Shown: piece after piece, positions 33,292-45,572 of the stretch
Position numbering within the stretch: the first letter of the stretch is position 1
How the letters are laid out: each line of letters opens with the position of its first letter
Source: Amoebidium appalachense
Taxonomy: Eukaryota > Ichthyosporea
DNA: 64,000 nt
Direction of reading: 5' to 3'
Assembly: GCA_963693365.1 (NCBI GenBank)
Contig: CAVNZM010000013.1
Span: 1,488,001-1,552,000, forward strand
Notes under the pieces: generated by a model
The model's database searches: none
What the model was told of the DNA's origin: nothing
The model's input: the letters and a program-made list of their open reading frames with translations, nothing else
Position numbers and translations under genes: made by a program

Positions 33292-34140
33292 CCCATCCTG
33301 AACCATACCCTTTGTAACCGTTATTAGTTAGAGATGACTCCAAGCTATCCCTAACCCGTCCGGCTTTAGCAGGCGATATTAAAGACATCTCTGTAAGTAC
33401 GTCCTTAGCATATCTGTAACCCGGCGAAACCCTGAGTCCCGTGTTCCATCTGTTTCCTCCCCCAAGCATATCTTAGAGCCGTCTTTGTTATGTCTTAAAC
33501 GAATCTATAAAAAGACAATATTTATGAACTTTTACTAAAAAGATATCCCCAGCATATCTGTAAGCTATCGATCAGCCGTCTACAAGAGCGCTTTGCGATC
33601 ACCAATATCCATCTTTAATACTACTTTATGTAGTTCAGACGAACATATATGGCATACTTAACACCTCTTGAAGAATTTGCAGAGATATCATATTACAGAT
33701 ATGTTGTGGTTAACCTAAATGTATCCTTACGATGTAGTTATGTAATATGTTATTTCAGTCTAACACGAGTTGTCGACTTTAGGACGTACTAAAAGCAACT
33801 CACCGATAGGCTAGGGATATTTTTATTGGTACATAGTGACACAAACAACTTGAAGATATGCGTGAGACGTATTTACGTCATAATATAGATTCATCATCAA
33901 TAATTGAGGAAAAGACACAATTAATATACACTTTAGACGGCTTTAGGACGGCCTAACGTTATATATGGTCGCTCCCATAGATAGAATAGTTATATATTCA
34001 TAGTTCTGGTAAGAGCACCGGAAGATTTCTTGATGCAATTTTAAAGCCATCTTTCAGGATGTTCTAAAAGTCACACTAAAAAGACCGTCGTCATCCTTAA
34101 AGTCATCTGTTGGATGGCTGGAGGTTGTCGTGATGATATC
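33290..34140. repeat. left subterminal zone of the insert
   Basis: AT-rich, no gene. Recurrent degenerate phrases such as AGACATCTCTGTAAG, CATATCTGTAA, CCGTCTTTG, GACGGCTTTAGGACGGCC and CATCTTTCAGGATGTTCTAAAAG. Similar phrases fill 47,460-48,390. Confidence 0.5.
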
Positions 34141-34149
34141 TTAAACCCC

Positions 34150-34151
34150 CA

Positions 34152-34182
<31 letters not shown>

Positions 34183-34600
34183 GGGACCACCACCCACCCC
34201 ACATGAACCTTTGACGATCGATGACGACGATGAGGTGCCAGACCCACAGGGTCTTTTCCTGGGCACCACCACCCACCCCACATGAACCTTTGACGATCGA
34301 TGACGACGACGAGGTGCCAGACCCACAGGGTCTTGCCTCCATACTTTATTTACCTTAACAGGACAAAGAGCCGGTACCCACCTATGGGTGCTAAACATGC
34401 ACATGATCATTCATGTGCTATAAGAGCAACACAGAAACGAAACACGGAAACAACAGCAGCCATAGGACAAAGAGCCCCAGACCCACAGGGTCTTGCCTCC
34501 ATACTTTATTTACCTTAACAGGACAAAGAGCCGGTACCCACCTATGAAACGAAAAACGGAAACAACAGCAGCCATAGGACAAAGAGCCGGTACCCACCTC
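34150..34600. repeat. C-run and long direct repeats
   Basis: C-run (34,154-34,180), then two copies of a roughly 75-base unit with CATGAACCTTTGACGATCGA (34,201 and 34,281). Two copies of a unit with TACTTTATTTACCTTAACAG (about 34,342 and 34,501) follow, and two of one with GAAACAACAGCAGCCATAGG (about 34,446 and 34,559). Three interleaved tandem duplications. Confidence 0.8.
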
Positions 34601-34707
34601 TAGATGATAACGTAGCCTTATAGCTGCTGATGACTTCATGGGCCAACCTTGCCAAAACCTGTAAAGGAACTCGAGCTAAGAATTAGCTCATCCTACTTGC
34701 GAGAAGT

Positions 34708-34742
<35 letters not shown>

Positions 34743-35110
34743 GAGGGGGCTGACTGAGAGTGGCAAAAAAAGAGTCGACAGAACCAACCTCAAACATAGT
34801 AAGGACGGAAACCCGGACCAGAACTTATGAAGTCTAGAGAAGCAGAAAATAGCTTGAACGATCGGTGGAGGGGATGATAGCTATAGTGCTAACAGCAAAA
34901 GTAGTGCCCACAGTCGCTGGTTCATGAACGTGAAAGGCAACGTGCATCTGCAGCCAGCAGACACACGCACACGCACGCACACACACACACATACACACAC
35001 ACACACATAGACACAGACACAGACATAAACACAGGACGGACACAGACCAGACAGACAAACGCCATATGCACAAAAGCAGGCAACACAAAACTAACCTTCA
35101 AAGGGCCTTT
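34600..35110. other. insert sequence left of the tandem LTR element
   Basis: No gene seen. G-run at 34,707-34,739 and a CA/ACAG tract at 34,960-35,030. Ends with CCTTT, the target duplication of the LTR element. Confidence 0.55.
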
Positions 35111-35596
35111 TGTAAACAACTGTACACATGAACTGTACATGTTTACTAAAGAATGTGATCTACTAGCACACGATTCGTGCTTTGTCATGAACCTGAATAT
35201 CACATAAATATTATGTCCGCACCAATAGGACTCACTCTGACCTAAGAATTGAACCATATATGGTTCTTCCGCTGCATACCACATAAACGAAGTGAACCAA
35301 TAAGAGGTTTGCATAAATAGGACGAAGGTCTGACTGGCTCGGACCGCACCAGAATCACGAATGGCATGTTGCCACCCGCGCTGGCCGCGGATGAACCAAT
35401 CCTGGGCCTTGATCCGAAACCTGGGGGCTATATAACAAAGCCGTCCCAGTACGGGGATCACATCAGTGAAGTCTGAGACAGACTGAGTCGGCCCATAGTA
35501 AAAGCAACCTGGCCGCGTGTGCCTTTCTACCCGTTCTCTGTCTTTATTTTGATTCAGTTGTACTCTGCCTTATCCTAACTAGTCCAACTGTTTACA
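35111..35596 (+). repeat. LTR 1 of the tandem element
   Basis: 486 bases, TG...CA with short inverted ends (TGTAAACA/TGTTTACA). Contains TATATAAC near 35,430, a possible promoter. Followed by the primer-binding site TTGGCGACCGCGCAG at 35,597. Confidence 0.92.
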
Positions 35597-35869
35597 TTGG
35601 CGACCGCGCAGTTCAAGAATCTCGCATCCTTCGAATCTCACATCTTTCAATCAGTTCAAGAATCTCACATCTTTCAATTACCCCAAGAATCTGCCATGGC
35701 CGATCACAATCCTTTTTACCACGATGATAGGCACATCTTTCTTTGTCAGGCTTAGAATACATACACATCGACAAGTTTGAAGTGGCCAGCCCACCTACAC
35801 GGAAAGAATTGAAAACATGTAAAACGGCTTTTGCTACGACACAAAAAAAAATGTGAAGAAAAACGAACA

Positions 35870-36115
35870 CACAACGAAACAACGAATACACGAACAAACG
35901 AATAAAGAATTGCTAACGAAGCAATGAACCAACGAAAAACGAACCATCACGAATACACAACGAAATAACGAATTAACGACAAACGAATGCATAGAGGAAA
36001 TACGAAATAAACGCAACACGAAAATAAACGAAGGAACGAAGTTATGAAACGACGAAAAACGAAAAACGAAAGCAAAATGAAATGGAAATACGAAAATGAA
36101 AGAACGAATGCACAA
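35870..36115. repeat. CGAA-dense stretch in the LTR-element body
   Basis: Almost every GAA in this segment is preceded by C, giving CGAA about every 8-10 bases (AACGAACACACAACGAAAC and so on). The same stretch recurs at 38,942-39,187 in body 2. It is not a regular tandem repeat. Confidence 0.7.
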
Positions 36116-36621
36116 CACTGCTTGGGTTGCAATGCACACAGCCCCCTCTATGTTACGAAGAAAAGAAAACCGTTGCCATTGCGTGCATTGCGCTATTGCA
36201 CACTGTCATCGTGTCCATGCCACCGCATGCACCTCCACACTCGCAAGCCAGATGCACGGCCACTTTCAGCACGAATGCATTTAAAGAAGAAGATAGTCGC
36301 TGTTCCTATAGCATTGAGGACATAAGGTGCTGTGAAAGTAGTTTTGCATGCATGCTTCGAATTTCTTGCTGTTTTCGAATACAGCATGCCCCATAGTTTA
36401 GCGCACAGGATGCACAACATGCGCATGAATGTATGCTGGCATGCCTAAACACATTACGAACATATGCCTCATGTATGGCGGCCCTTCCTGGTGCCACGCC
36501 CTAACGAATTTGCACTCTTGGTGCACAAAAGGCATGTAATAAAGTCGATGCAGAACTTTTGTTCATGCATGTGAAAAACAAAGAAGGTGTTGGGTACGAA
36601 TTTTAAGGTGAATGCCCGTCT

Positions 36622-36936
36622 GTGGCAATACTGTGTAACATACCAATTACACTGTCAAGCCTTGCACTAGCTGCCGGCACACCCCCACCAGAACAAAAGA
36701 ATGTGGTATGGGCACCGCTCCCTCACAACCCCATCATACAGTGTCAGTATTTTGGCTGGAAGCCTTTCAGTTTCGAATTACGAATACCCTCCTTCACTAC
36801 TGAAGAAAGTGACGTGGAAGACGAATACGAATACGAATGCAAGGTGTTGTTGACTAACACATCGGACCATCATGTGTACCTAGGCCCTGGTACGGAGGTG
36901 ACCATGTTATTCCCTTGCGATATGATGACACTGTAA
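36622..36936 (+). CDS. hypothetical 104-residue protein of the tandem LTR element, copy 1
   Basis: The most protein-like frame in the element body. It reads VVWAPLPHNPIIQCQYFGWK, an acidic stretch (EESDVEDEYEYE), then VLLTNTSDHHVYLGPGTEV and ends PCDMMTL. The beta-strand-like end (N-T-S, then a G-P-G turn and a hydrophobic strand) loosely recalls small all-beta domains such as dUTPase-type folds, but I do not claim homology. The listed start is not a clear ATG. It may be a remnant of a larger gene; the body is otherwise full of stops. Confidence 0.3.
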   Translation: MAILCNIPITLSSLALAAGTPPPEQKNVVWAPLPHNPIIQCQYFGWKPFSFELRIPSFTTEESDVEDEYEYECKVLLTNTSDHHVYLGPGTEVTMLFPCDMMTL

Positions 36937-38182
36937 CAATTTAGCACGTGCATACCCCACCAATGGGCACATGCGGGAGACAACCCCACAAGCTGCCTTA
37001 TTGGGCACCTCTGCTAAAACGAATATTCTTCTCACGAAGGAACAGAAGAATGCCACGAACACGAACCACACACTCACCAGGCAGCTACTTACATCTAATG
37101 TATGTAAGAAGTAGGGTGTGTGAACGGGGTAACTTCATGAACACCAACACGAAAGAAAGCACAGCACAAAGCAGTTCCACGAACACGAATGGTTTTGGTT
37201 TTCCACACAACGAACAGAACCAACAGTAGGGCCACCTACAAATGAAGCAGAGGATGGGGCACCATCCAGACCTGCACTGGAGGATATGAAAACACGAAGC
37301 GCGCTCACGAAGTTGCTTACAAAAGAAAGGGCGACTGTGACGACTTTTCTTTTTAGGCCAAGCCTCCAGAAGAATGTATTATGCCTGGAATCCCCCTGCT
37401 CAACGAAAATGGCTGGCAAATGGGATACGAAAACTGCTCACGAATGGAAGCATGTGTTTTCTGAAGAAGGCTTGCTTTGCCTACCCTCTTCTTATGAATT
37501 ATGAACCGGGTTTTTACTGGTTCTGACGGGCTGATATATTTCTTTATGTCGCCCAACGAAGAACATTTAGGGCATTCTTATTCATGTTATTCCCGGCTCC
37601 GATGATGCAGGGTTAAAGCTGAAAGGAAAGAAGTGCTCTTTGTTCCTGAAAGAAGTGGCTTTTCCGGCCATGGTGACTCGCCTTACAGTCTTAAGGTAGA
37701 ACCGGGATAAGGAGCAGTGGCTAAGCCTTGAAGCTATCCACCACTACCTGAGCTACGAAGTGACCTAAGGCTTGAGTTATATTCATTATCGAATGTTTGG
37801 TATGATCATTCATCCACACAACCAAATTACTCGCAATTGAAAACGAATCTGCGGGAGTTTCCTAAAAAGGAAAAACACCTAAAAAAGGAAAATATTACTT
37901 CTACAGAAAAAGCCAAGCACAGAGACGAAGCGAACAATTCGCACGCACACTCTGCAACAATCTTCGCCACGAAAATGAAAACACAGAAGAATGCTGCATG
38001 AATTTGTGTTTTGGCAAATGAAGAAGTGCTCATAGACGTGCACAACTCTATTCCACCGTCCTTGCTCTGTTCTGTCCAGCAGCTCGGCACACACAAGAAT
38101 TCTCGCTGAAGGTTGTTTATCGCCTCTCAGCCTGGTGGTTTGCTTGTCTAACGACACCACCAGGCTCCCGACAAGGGGGGAG

Positions 38183-38668
38183 TGTAAACAACTGTACACA
38201 TGAACTGTACATGTTTACTAAAGAATGTGATCTACTAGCACACGATTCGTGCTTTGTCATGAACCTGAATATCACATAAATATTATGTCCGCACCAATAG
38301 GACTCACTCTGACCTAAGAATTGAACCATATATGGTTCTTCCGCTGCATACCACATAAACGAAGTGAACCAATAAGAGGTTTGCATAAATAGGACGAAGG
38401 TCTGACTGGCTCGGACCGCACCAGAATCACGAATGGCATGTTGCCACCCGCGCTGGCCGCGGATGAACCAATCCTGGGCCTTGATCCGAAACCTGGGGGC
38501 TATATAACAAAGCCGTCCCAGTACGGGGATCACATCAGTGAAGTCTGAGACAGACTGAGTCGGCCCATAGTAAAAGCAACCTGGCCGCGTGTGCCTTTCT
38601 ACCCGTTCTCTGTCTTTATTTTGATTCAGTTGTACTCTGCCTTATCCTAACTAGTCCAACTGTTTACA
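38183..38668 (+). repeat. LTR 2 of the tandem element
   Basis: No difference from LTR 1 that I can see; preceded by the polypurine tract AAGGGGGGAG (38,173-38,182) and followed by a second primer-binding site. Confidence 0.92.
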
Positions 38669-39693
38669 TTGGCGACCGCGCAGTTCAAGAATCTCGCATC
38701 CTTCGAATCTCACATCTTTCAATCAGTTCAAGAATCTCACATCTTTCAATTACCCCAAGAATCTGCCATGGCCGATCACAATCCTTTTTACCACGATGAT
38801 AGGCACATCTTTCTTTGTCAGGCTTAGAATACATACACATCGACAAGTTTGAAGTGGCCAGCCCACCTACACGGAAAGAATTGAAAACATGTAAAACGGC
38901 TTTTGCTACGACACAAAAAAAAATGTGAAGAAAAACGAACACACAACGAAACAACGAATACACGAACAAACGAATAAAGAATTGCTAACGAAGCAATGAA
39001 CCAACGAAAAACGAACCATCACGAATACACAACGAAATAACGAATTAACGACAAACGAATGCATAGAGGAAATACGAAATAAACGCAACACGAAAATAAA
39101 CGAAGGAACGAAGTTATGAAACGACGAAAAACGAAAAACGAAAGCAAAATGAAATGGAAATACGAAAATGAAAGAACGAATGCACAACACTGCTTGGGTT
39201 GCGATGCACACAGCCCCCTCTATGTTACGAAGAAAAGAAAACCGTTGCCATTGCGTGCATTGCGCTATTGCACACTGTCATCGTGTCCATGCCACCGCAT
39301 GCACCTCCACACTCGCAAGCCAGATGCACGGCCACTTTCAGCACGAATGCATTTAAAGAAGAAGATAGTCGCTGTTCCTATAGCATTGAGGACATAAGGT
39401 GCTGTGAAAGTAGTTTTGCATGCATGCTTCGAATTTCTTGCTGTTTTCGAATACAGCATGCCCCATAGTTTAGCGCACAGGATGCACAACATGCGCATGA
39501 ATGTATGCTGGCATGCCTAAACACATTACGAACATATGCCTCATGTATGGCGGCCCTTCCTGGTGCCACGCCCTAACGAATTTGCACTCTTGGTGCACAA
39601 AAGGCATGTAATAAAGTCGATGCAGAACTTTTGTTCATGCATGTGAAAAACAAAGAAGGTGTTGGGTACGAATTTTAAGGTGAATGCCCGTCT

Positions 39694-40008
39694 GTGGCAA
39701 TACTGTGTAACATACCAATTACACTGTCAAGCCTTGCACTAGCTGCCGGCACACCCCCACCAGAACAAAAGAATGTGGTATGGGCACCGCTCCCTCACAA
39801 CCCCATCATACAGTGTCAGTATTTTGGCTGGAAGCCTTTCAGTTTCGAATTACGAATACCCTCCTTCACTACTGAAGAAAGTGACGTGGAAGACGAATAC
39901 GAATACGAATGCAAGGTGTTGTTGACTAACACATCGGACCATCATGTGTACCTAGGCCCTGGTACGGAGGTGACCATGTTATTCCCTTGCGATATGATGA
40001 CACTGTAA
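39694..40008 (+). CDS. hypothetical 104-residue protein of the tandem LTR element, copy 2
   Basis: The same frame in the second body, with no difference seen from copy 1 (36,622-36,936). Because the bodies are nearly identical overall, this identity says nothing about selection. Confidence 0.3.
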   Translation: MAILCNIPITLSSLALAAGTPPPEQKNVVWAPLPHNPIIQCQYFGWKPFSFELRIPSFTTEESDVEDEYEYECKVLLTNTSDHHVYLGPGTEVTMLFPCDMMTL

Positions 40009-41254
40009 CAATTTAGCACGTGCATACCCCACCAATGGGCACATGCGGGAGACAACCCCACAAGCTGCCTTATTGGGCACCTCTGCTAAAACGAATATTC
40101 TTCTCACGAAGGAACAGAAGAATGCCACGAACACGAACCACACACTCACCAGGCAGCTACTTACATCTAATGTATGTAAGAAGTAGGGTGTGTGAACGGG
40201 GTAACTTCATGAACACCAACACGAAAGAAAGCACAGCACAAAGCAGTTCCACGAACACGAATGGTTTTGGTTTTCCACACAACGAACAGAACCAACAGTA
40301 GGGCCACCTACAAATGAAGCAGAGGATGGGGCACCATCCAGACCTGCACTGGAGGATATGAAAACACGAAGCGCGCTCACGAAGTTGCTTACAAAAGAAA
40401 GGGCGACTGTGACGACTTTTCTTTTTAGGCCAAGCCTCCAGAAGAATGTATTATGCCTGGAATCCCCCTGCTCAACGAAAATGGCTGGCAAATGGGATAC
40501 GAAAACTGCTCACGAATGGAAGCATGTGTTTTCTGAAGAAGGCTTGCTTTGCCTACCCTCTTCTTATGAATTATGAACCGGGTTTCTACTGGTTCTGACG
40601 GGCTGATATATTTCTTTATGTCGCCCAACGAAGAACATTTAGGGCATTCTTATTCATGTTATTCCCGGCTCCGATGATGCAGGGTTAAAGCTGAAAGGAA
40701 AGAAGTGCTCTTTGTTCCTGAAAGAAGTGGCTTTTCCGGCCATGGTGACTCGCCTTACAGTCTTAAGGTAGAACCGGGATAAGGAGCAGTGGCTAAGCCT
40801 TGAAGCTATCCACCACTACCTGAGCTACGAAGTGACCTAAGGCTTGAGTTATATTCATTATCGAATGTTTGGTATGATCATTCATCCACACAACCAAATT
40901 ACTCGCAATTGAAAACGAATCTGCGGGAGTTTCCTAAAAAGGAAAAACACCTAAAAAAGGAAAATATTACTTCTACAGAAAAAGCCAAGCACAGAGACGA
41001 AGCGAACAATTCGCACGCACACTCTGCAACAATCTTCGCCACGAAAATGAAAACACAGAAGAATGCTGCATGAATTTGTGTTTTGGCAAATGAAGAAGTG
41101 CTCATAGACGTGCACACCTCTATTCCACCGTCCTTGCTCTGTTCTGTCCAGCAGCTCGGCACACACAAGAATTCTCGCTGAAGGTTGTTTATCGCCTCTC
41201 AGCCTGGTGGTTTGCTTGTCTAACGACACCACCAGGCTCCCGACAAGGGGGGAG

Positions 41255-41740
41255 TGTAAACAACTGTACACATGAACTGTACATGTTTACTAAAGAATGT
41301 GATCTACTAGCACACGATTCGTGCTTTGTCATGAACCTGAATATCACATAAATATTATGTCCGCACCAATAGGACTCACTCTGACCTAAGAATTGAACCA
41401 TATATGGTTCTTCCGCTGCATACCACATAAACGAAGTGAACCAATAAGAGGTTTGCATAAATAGGACGAAGGTCTGACTGGCTCGGACCGCACCAGAATC
41501 ATGAATGGCATGTTGCCACCCGCGCTGGCCGCGGATGAACCAATCCTGGGCCTTGATCCGAAACCTGGGGGCTATATAACAAAGCCGTCCCAGTACGGGG
41601 ATCACATCAGTGAAGTCTGAGACAGACTGAGTCGGCCCATAGTAAAAGCAACCTGGCCGCGTGTGCCTTTCTACCCGTTCTCTGTCTTTATTTTGATTCA
41701 GTTGTACTCTGCCTTATCCTAACTAGTCCAACTGTTTACA
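41255..41740 (+). repeat. LTR 3 of the tandem element
   Basis: Differs from LTR 1 by one C-to-T that I noticed (AATCATGAATG). Preceded by the same purine tract and followed by the target duplication CCTTT. Confidence 0.92.
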
Positions 41741-41795
41741 CCTTTCAGAAGAAGCTGCAGCATGCAGCATGGTCCAAAACAATCAGCACGGTGGC

Positions 41796-41925
41796 TGCGC
41801 GATCTGCGGAGGGGATCTGTGACCAGGCGACCTGCGGGAAGGGAACTGCGACCAGGCGACCTGCGGGAAGGGACCTGCGACCAGGCGACCTGCGGGAAAG
41901 GACCTGCGGACCTGCGGGAAGGGGG
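41796..41925. repeat. 29-base minisatellite
   Basis: Unit GACCAGGCGACCTGCGGGAA plus nine bases, about three full copies and partial ones, GC-rich against AT-richer surroundings. Confidence 0.85.
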
Positions 41926-42168
41926 AAGAGAAATGGAGCAAACAACGTGCGTACAGGCTTAAATGGAGAAAAAATTGCAAACCGGATTGGGATTTAGCCA
42001 ATCACTATTCGCCGCGCCTGATTAGGGAAAAGATAAAAATAGATTTCGGCTCGCGCGCGCGCGTGCATCAGCTTGGTGCCCTTAGCGCTACCCTTAGTGC
42101 CCTTAGTCACAACTATCAGACTATAGTTACGTGTCCTCCACTTCTTTGTTCTTGACCATTTTTTCGGC

Positions 42169-42270
42169 ATGAAAGGGATTCTGTTACTTCTTGCTGTCCT
42201 TCTTAGCGTGCTTGCTTGTCTTTTTTTCAACATGGGTGTCACTGGCGCTTTCGACTTCTTTGAAATCACA
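42169..42270 (+). CDS. possible first exon of a secreted protein
   Basis: ATG opens MKGILLLLAVLLSVLACLFF, a classical hydrophobic signal peptide, followed by NMGVTGAFDFFEI and then CA repeat. Upstream are CCAATCAC (41,998) and an A-rich GATAAAAATAG (about 42,030), possible promoter elements. A second exon may begin at 42,655 after CTTTCAG. No good donor is visible before the repeat, and a lysine-rich frame on the opposite strand is an alternative reading. Function unknown. Confidence 0.25.
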
Positions 42271-42339
42271 CACACACACACACACACACCCACACACACA
42301 CACACACGTGCGCGCACGCACACACACTCACACATGCAC

Positions 42340-42375
<36 letters not shown>

Positions 42376-42517
42376 CGCGCATACACAGACACGCACACAC
42401 AAACAGGCGCACACCTACACAACACACACAGCACATGCACACACAAGCGCACACACGCACACACCCTGTTATCCCTGATCATGATGCCCCCTCCCCCCTC
42501 CCTCTTCCCCCCCGCGC

Positions 42518-42551
<34 letters not shown>

Positions 42552-42760
42552 ACCCACCCCACCCACCCACCTACAAAGACGAAAACATTGTACATGTATT
42601 GCATACACAAATATACTCGCACATATACATACACACATTCACTTTAATCTTTCAGGCTACATGTGCAATTGGCATTAATTATGCACAGTCGATAGAATTC
42701 GTTGTGAAACCCCCCCCCCCCCCCCCCCCTCCCCCCCCCCTCCCCCTCGTTCCCCCCATA
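42266..42760. repeat. CA tracts and C-runs
   Basis: CA-rich 42,266-42,465 and C-runs 42,519-42,550 and 42,710-42,745. No gene recognised in them. Confidence 0.9.
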
Positions 42761-42879
42761 TGCAATGGGGAAAATATTGTTTCCCGCTATTAATTAAAAA
42801 ATCACCGTTCTAACTTCCTAAGACCGAACCACTTGTAACACCGACAGTTTCGGTTGTGTGGAACGTGCTGAATATCCCG

Positions 42880-45136
42880 TGCTAGGAAACCAATAACGTG
42901 AAAGTAACACATGCCGCATGTGGGTAGTTATTGAAAAAACCAATAATGTCTAGGTAACATACTATGTACATATACTATGCCACAAAGGGGGTTCTATACG
43001 AGCTACAACGTTGTGTTTTTTTCGTGTGACCCTCGTACTCCAGGGGCACATTCACCATCCCCCCCATAAACTTTGTGGTAAAGTTCTCGTGCTAGAAGCT
43101 GTTCTGTGGGTAGTTATTGAAAAAACGAATAATGTCTAGGTAACACATGTACATATTCTATGCTACAAGGGGGGTTCTATTCGAGCTACAATGTTGTGTT
43201 TTTTTCGTGTGACCCTCGTACTCCAGGGGCACATTCACCATCCCCCCCATAAACTTTGTGGTAAATCTCTCGTGCTAGAGGCTGTTCTGTGGGTAGTTAT
43301 TGAAACAACGAATAATGTCTAGGTAACACATGTACATATACTATGCTACAAGGGGGGTTCTATTCGAGCTACAATGTTGTGTTTTTTTCGTGTGACCCTC
43401 GTACTCCAGGGGCACATTCACCATCCCCCAAGGCATAAACTTTGTGGTAAATCTCTCGTGCTAGAGGCTGTTCTGTGGGTAGTTATTGAAAAACCAATAA
43501 TGTCTAGGTAACACATGTACATATACTATGCTACAAGGGGGGTTCTATTCGAGCTACAATGTTGTGTTTTTTTCGTGTGACCCTCGTACTCCAGGGGCAC
43601 ATTCACCATCCCCCTCATAAACTTTGTGGTAAATCTCTCGTGCTAGAGGCTGTTCTGTGGGTAGTTATTGAAAAAACGAATAATGTCTAGGTAACACATG
43701 TACATATACTACTATGCTACAAGGGGGGTTCTATTCGAGCTACAATGTTGTGGATTTTTCGTGTGACCCTCGTACTCCAGGGGCACATTCACCATCCCCC
43801 CCATAAACTGTGTGGTAAATCTCTCGTGCTAGAGGCTGTTCTGTGGGTAGTTATTGAAAAACCAATAATGTCTAGGTAACATATGTACATATACTATGCT
43901 ACAAGGGGGGTTCTATACGAGCTACAACGTTGTGTTTTTTTCGTGTGACCCTTGTACTCCAGGGGCACATTCCCCATCCCCCCCATAAACTTTGTGGTAA
44001 ATGTCTCGTGCTAGAAGCTGTTCTGTGGGTAGTTATTGAAAAAAAAATAATGTCTAGGTAACACATGGACATATACTATGCTACAAGGGGGGTCTATTCG
44101 AGCTACAACATTGTGTTTTTTTCGTGTGACCCTCGTACTCCAGGGGCACATTCACCATCCACCCCATAAACTTTGTGGTAAATCTCTCGTGCTAGAGGCT
44201 GTTCTGTGGGTAGTTATTGAAAGACCAATATTGTCTAGGTAACATATGTACATATACTATGCTACAAGGGGGGTGCTATACGAGCTACAACGTTGTGTTT
44301 TTTTCGTGTGACCCTTGTACTCCAGGGGCACATTCACCATCCCCCCCATAAACTTTGTGGTAAAGGTTTCGTGCTAGAAGCTGTTCTGTGGGTAGTTATT
44401 GAAAAAACCAACTTAGTAATGTCTAGGTAGTAACACATGTACATATACTATGCTACAAGGGGGGTTCTATTCGAGCTACAATGTTGTGTTTTTTTCGTGT
44501 GACCCTCGTACTCCAGAGGCACATTCCCCATCCCCCCCATAAACTTTGTGGTAAATCCCTCGTGCTAGAGGCTGTTCTGTGGGTAGTTATTGAAAGACCA
44601 ATAATGTCTAGGTAACATATGTACATATACTATGCTACAAGGGGGGTTCTATACGAGCTACAACGTTGTGTTTTTTTCGTGTGACCCTCGTACTCCAGGG
44701 GCACATTCACCATCCCCCCCATAAACTTTGTGGTAAAGGTCTCGTGCTAGAAGCTGTTCTGTGGGTAGTTATTGAAAAAACCAATAATGTCTAGGTAACA
44801 CCTGTACATATACTATGCTACAATTGCAAGGGGGGTTCTATTCGAGCTACAATGTTGTGTTTTTTTCGTGTGACCCTCGTACTCCAGGGGCACATTCACC
44901 ATCCCCCCCATAAAGTTTGTGGTAAATCTCTCGTGCTAGAGGCTGTTCTGTGGGTAGTTATTGAAAAACCAATAATGTCTAGGTAACATATGTACATATA
45001 CTATGCTACAAGGGGGGTTCTATACGAGCTACAACGTTGTGTTTTTTTCGTGTGACCCTCGTACTCCAGGGGCATATTCACCATCCCCGCCATAAACTTT
45101 GTGGTAAATGTCTCGTGCTAGAAGCTGTTCTGTGTC
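42880..45136. repeat. 184-bp satellite array, about 12 monomers
   Basis: GTGGGTAGTTATTG recurs at 42,920, 43,106, 43,289, 43,475, 43,657, 43,843, 44,025, 44,206, 44,388, 44,579, 44,761 and 44,950, spacing 181-191. Two monomer types are marked by TATACGAGCTACAACG with CTAGAAGC and by TATTCGAGCTACAATG with CTAGAGGC. From about 43,850 to 45,130 they alternate strictly, a dimer of about 370 bases. The array ends by running straight into a GT tract. Confidence 0.95.
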
Positions 45137-45314
45137 TGATGTGTGGATGTCTGTGTATGTTGTGTGTGTGTGCATGTCTGTGTGTGTGTGTATGTGCTCA
45201 GTTGAAAGGGAAGGGGGGGGAGAGGGGGGATGCACCGTGTGTGTGCATGTGTGCACGTGTGTGTGTGGGCTCTGTGGAGAGGGAAGGGGAGGGGGGAAAT
45301 GCACCGTGTGTGTG

Positions 45315-45370
<56 letters not shown>

Positions 45371-45513
45371 GTGTGTTTGTGTGTGTGTGCATGTCTGTGT
45401 GCATCGTTTGTGTTGTGTGTGTGTGTGTGTGCATGTCTGTGCATGTGTGCATGTGCTCGGTGGAGAGGGAAGGGGAAGGGGGGGATTCGTGTCCGTGCAT
45501 GTGTGCATGTGTG

Positions 45514-45572
<59 letters not shown>

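Larger units (their letters stand above)
35111..41740 (+). mobile_element. non-autonomous LTR element in LTR-body-LTR-body-LTR form
   Basis: Three 486-base LTRs (TGTAAACAAC...AACTGTTTACA) at 35,111-35,596, 38,183-38,668 and 41,255-41,740 alternate with two bodies of 2,586 bases. CCTTT flanks the whole array (35,106-35,110 and 41,741-41,745), so it entered, or was later expanded, as a single locus. After each body-side LTR comes TTGGCGACCGCG, a TGG-type primer-binding site; before LTR 2 and LTR 3 lies the purine tract AAGGGGGGAG. No gag or pol is recognised. The two repeat units differ at only about four bases, so the array is very young. Confidence 0.92.

Noticed and set aside
33290-33540. 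Natural continuation of gag after the capsid
   Set aside because: All frames are rich in stops and the sequence texture matches the right end zone at 47,460-48,390, not coding DNA.
35613-36139. Phe/Val/Cys-rich minus-strand frames in the tandem LTR element
   Set aside because: Complement of the CGAA-rich stretch; composition is driven by the repeat and there is no domain.
42880-45136. CRISPR-like array
   Set aside because: Units of 184 bp are repeats end to end without distinct spacers, and the window is eukaryotic; it is a satellite.
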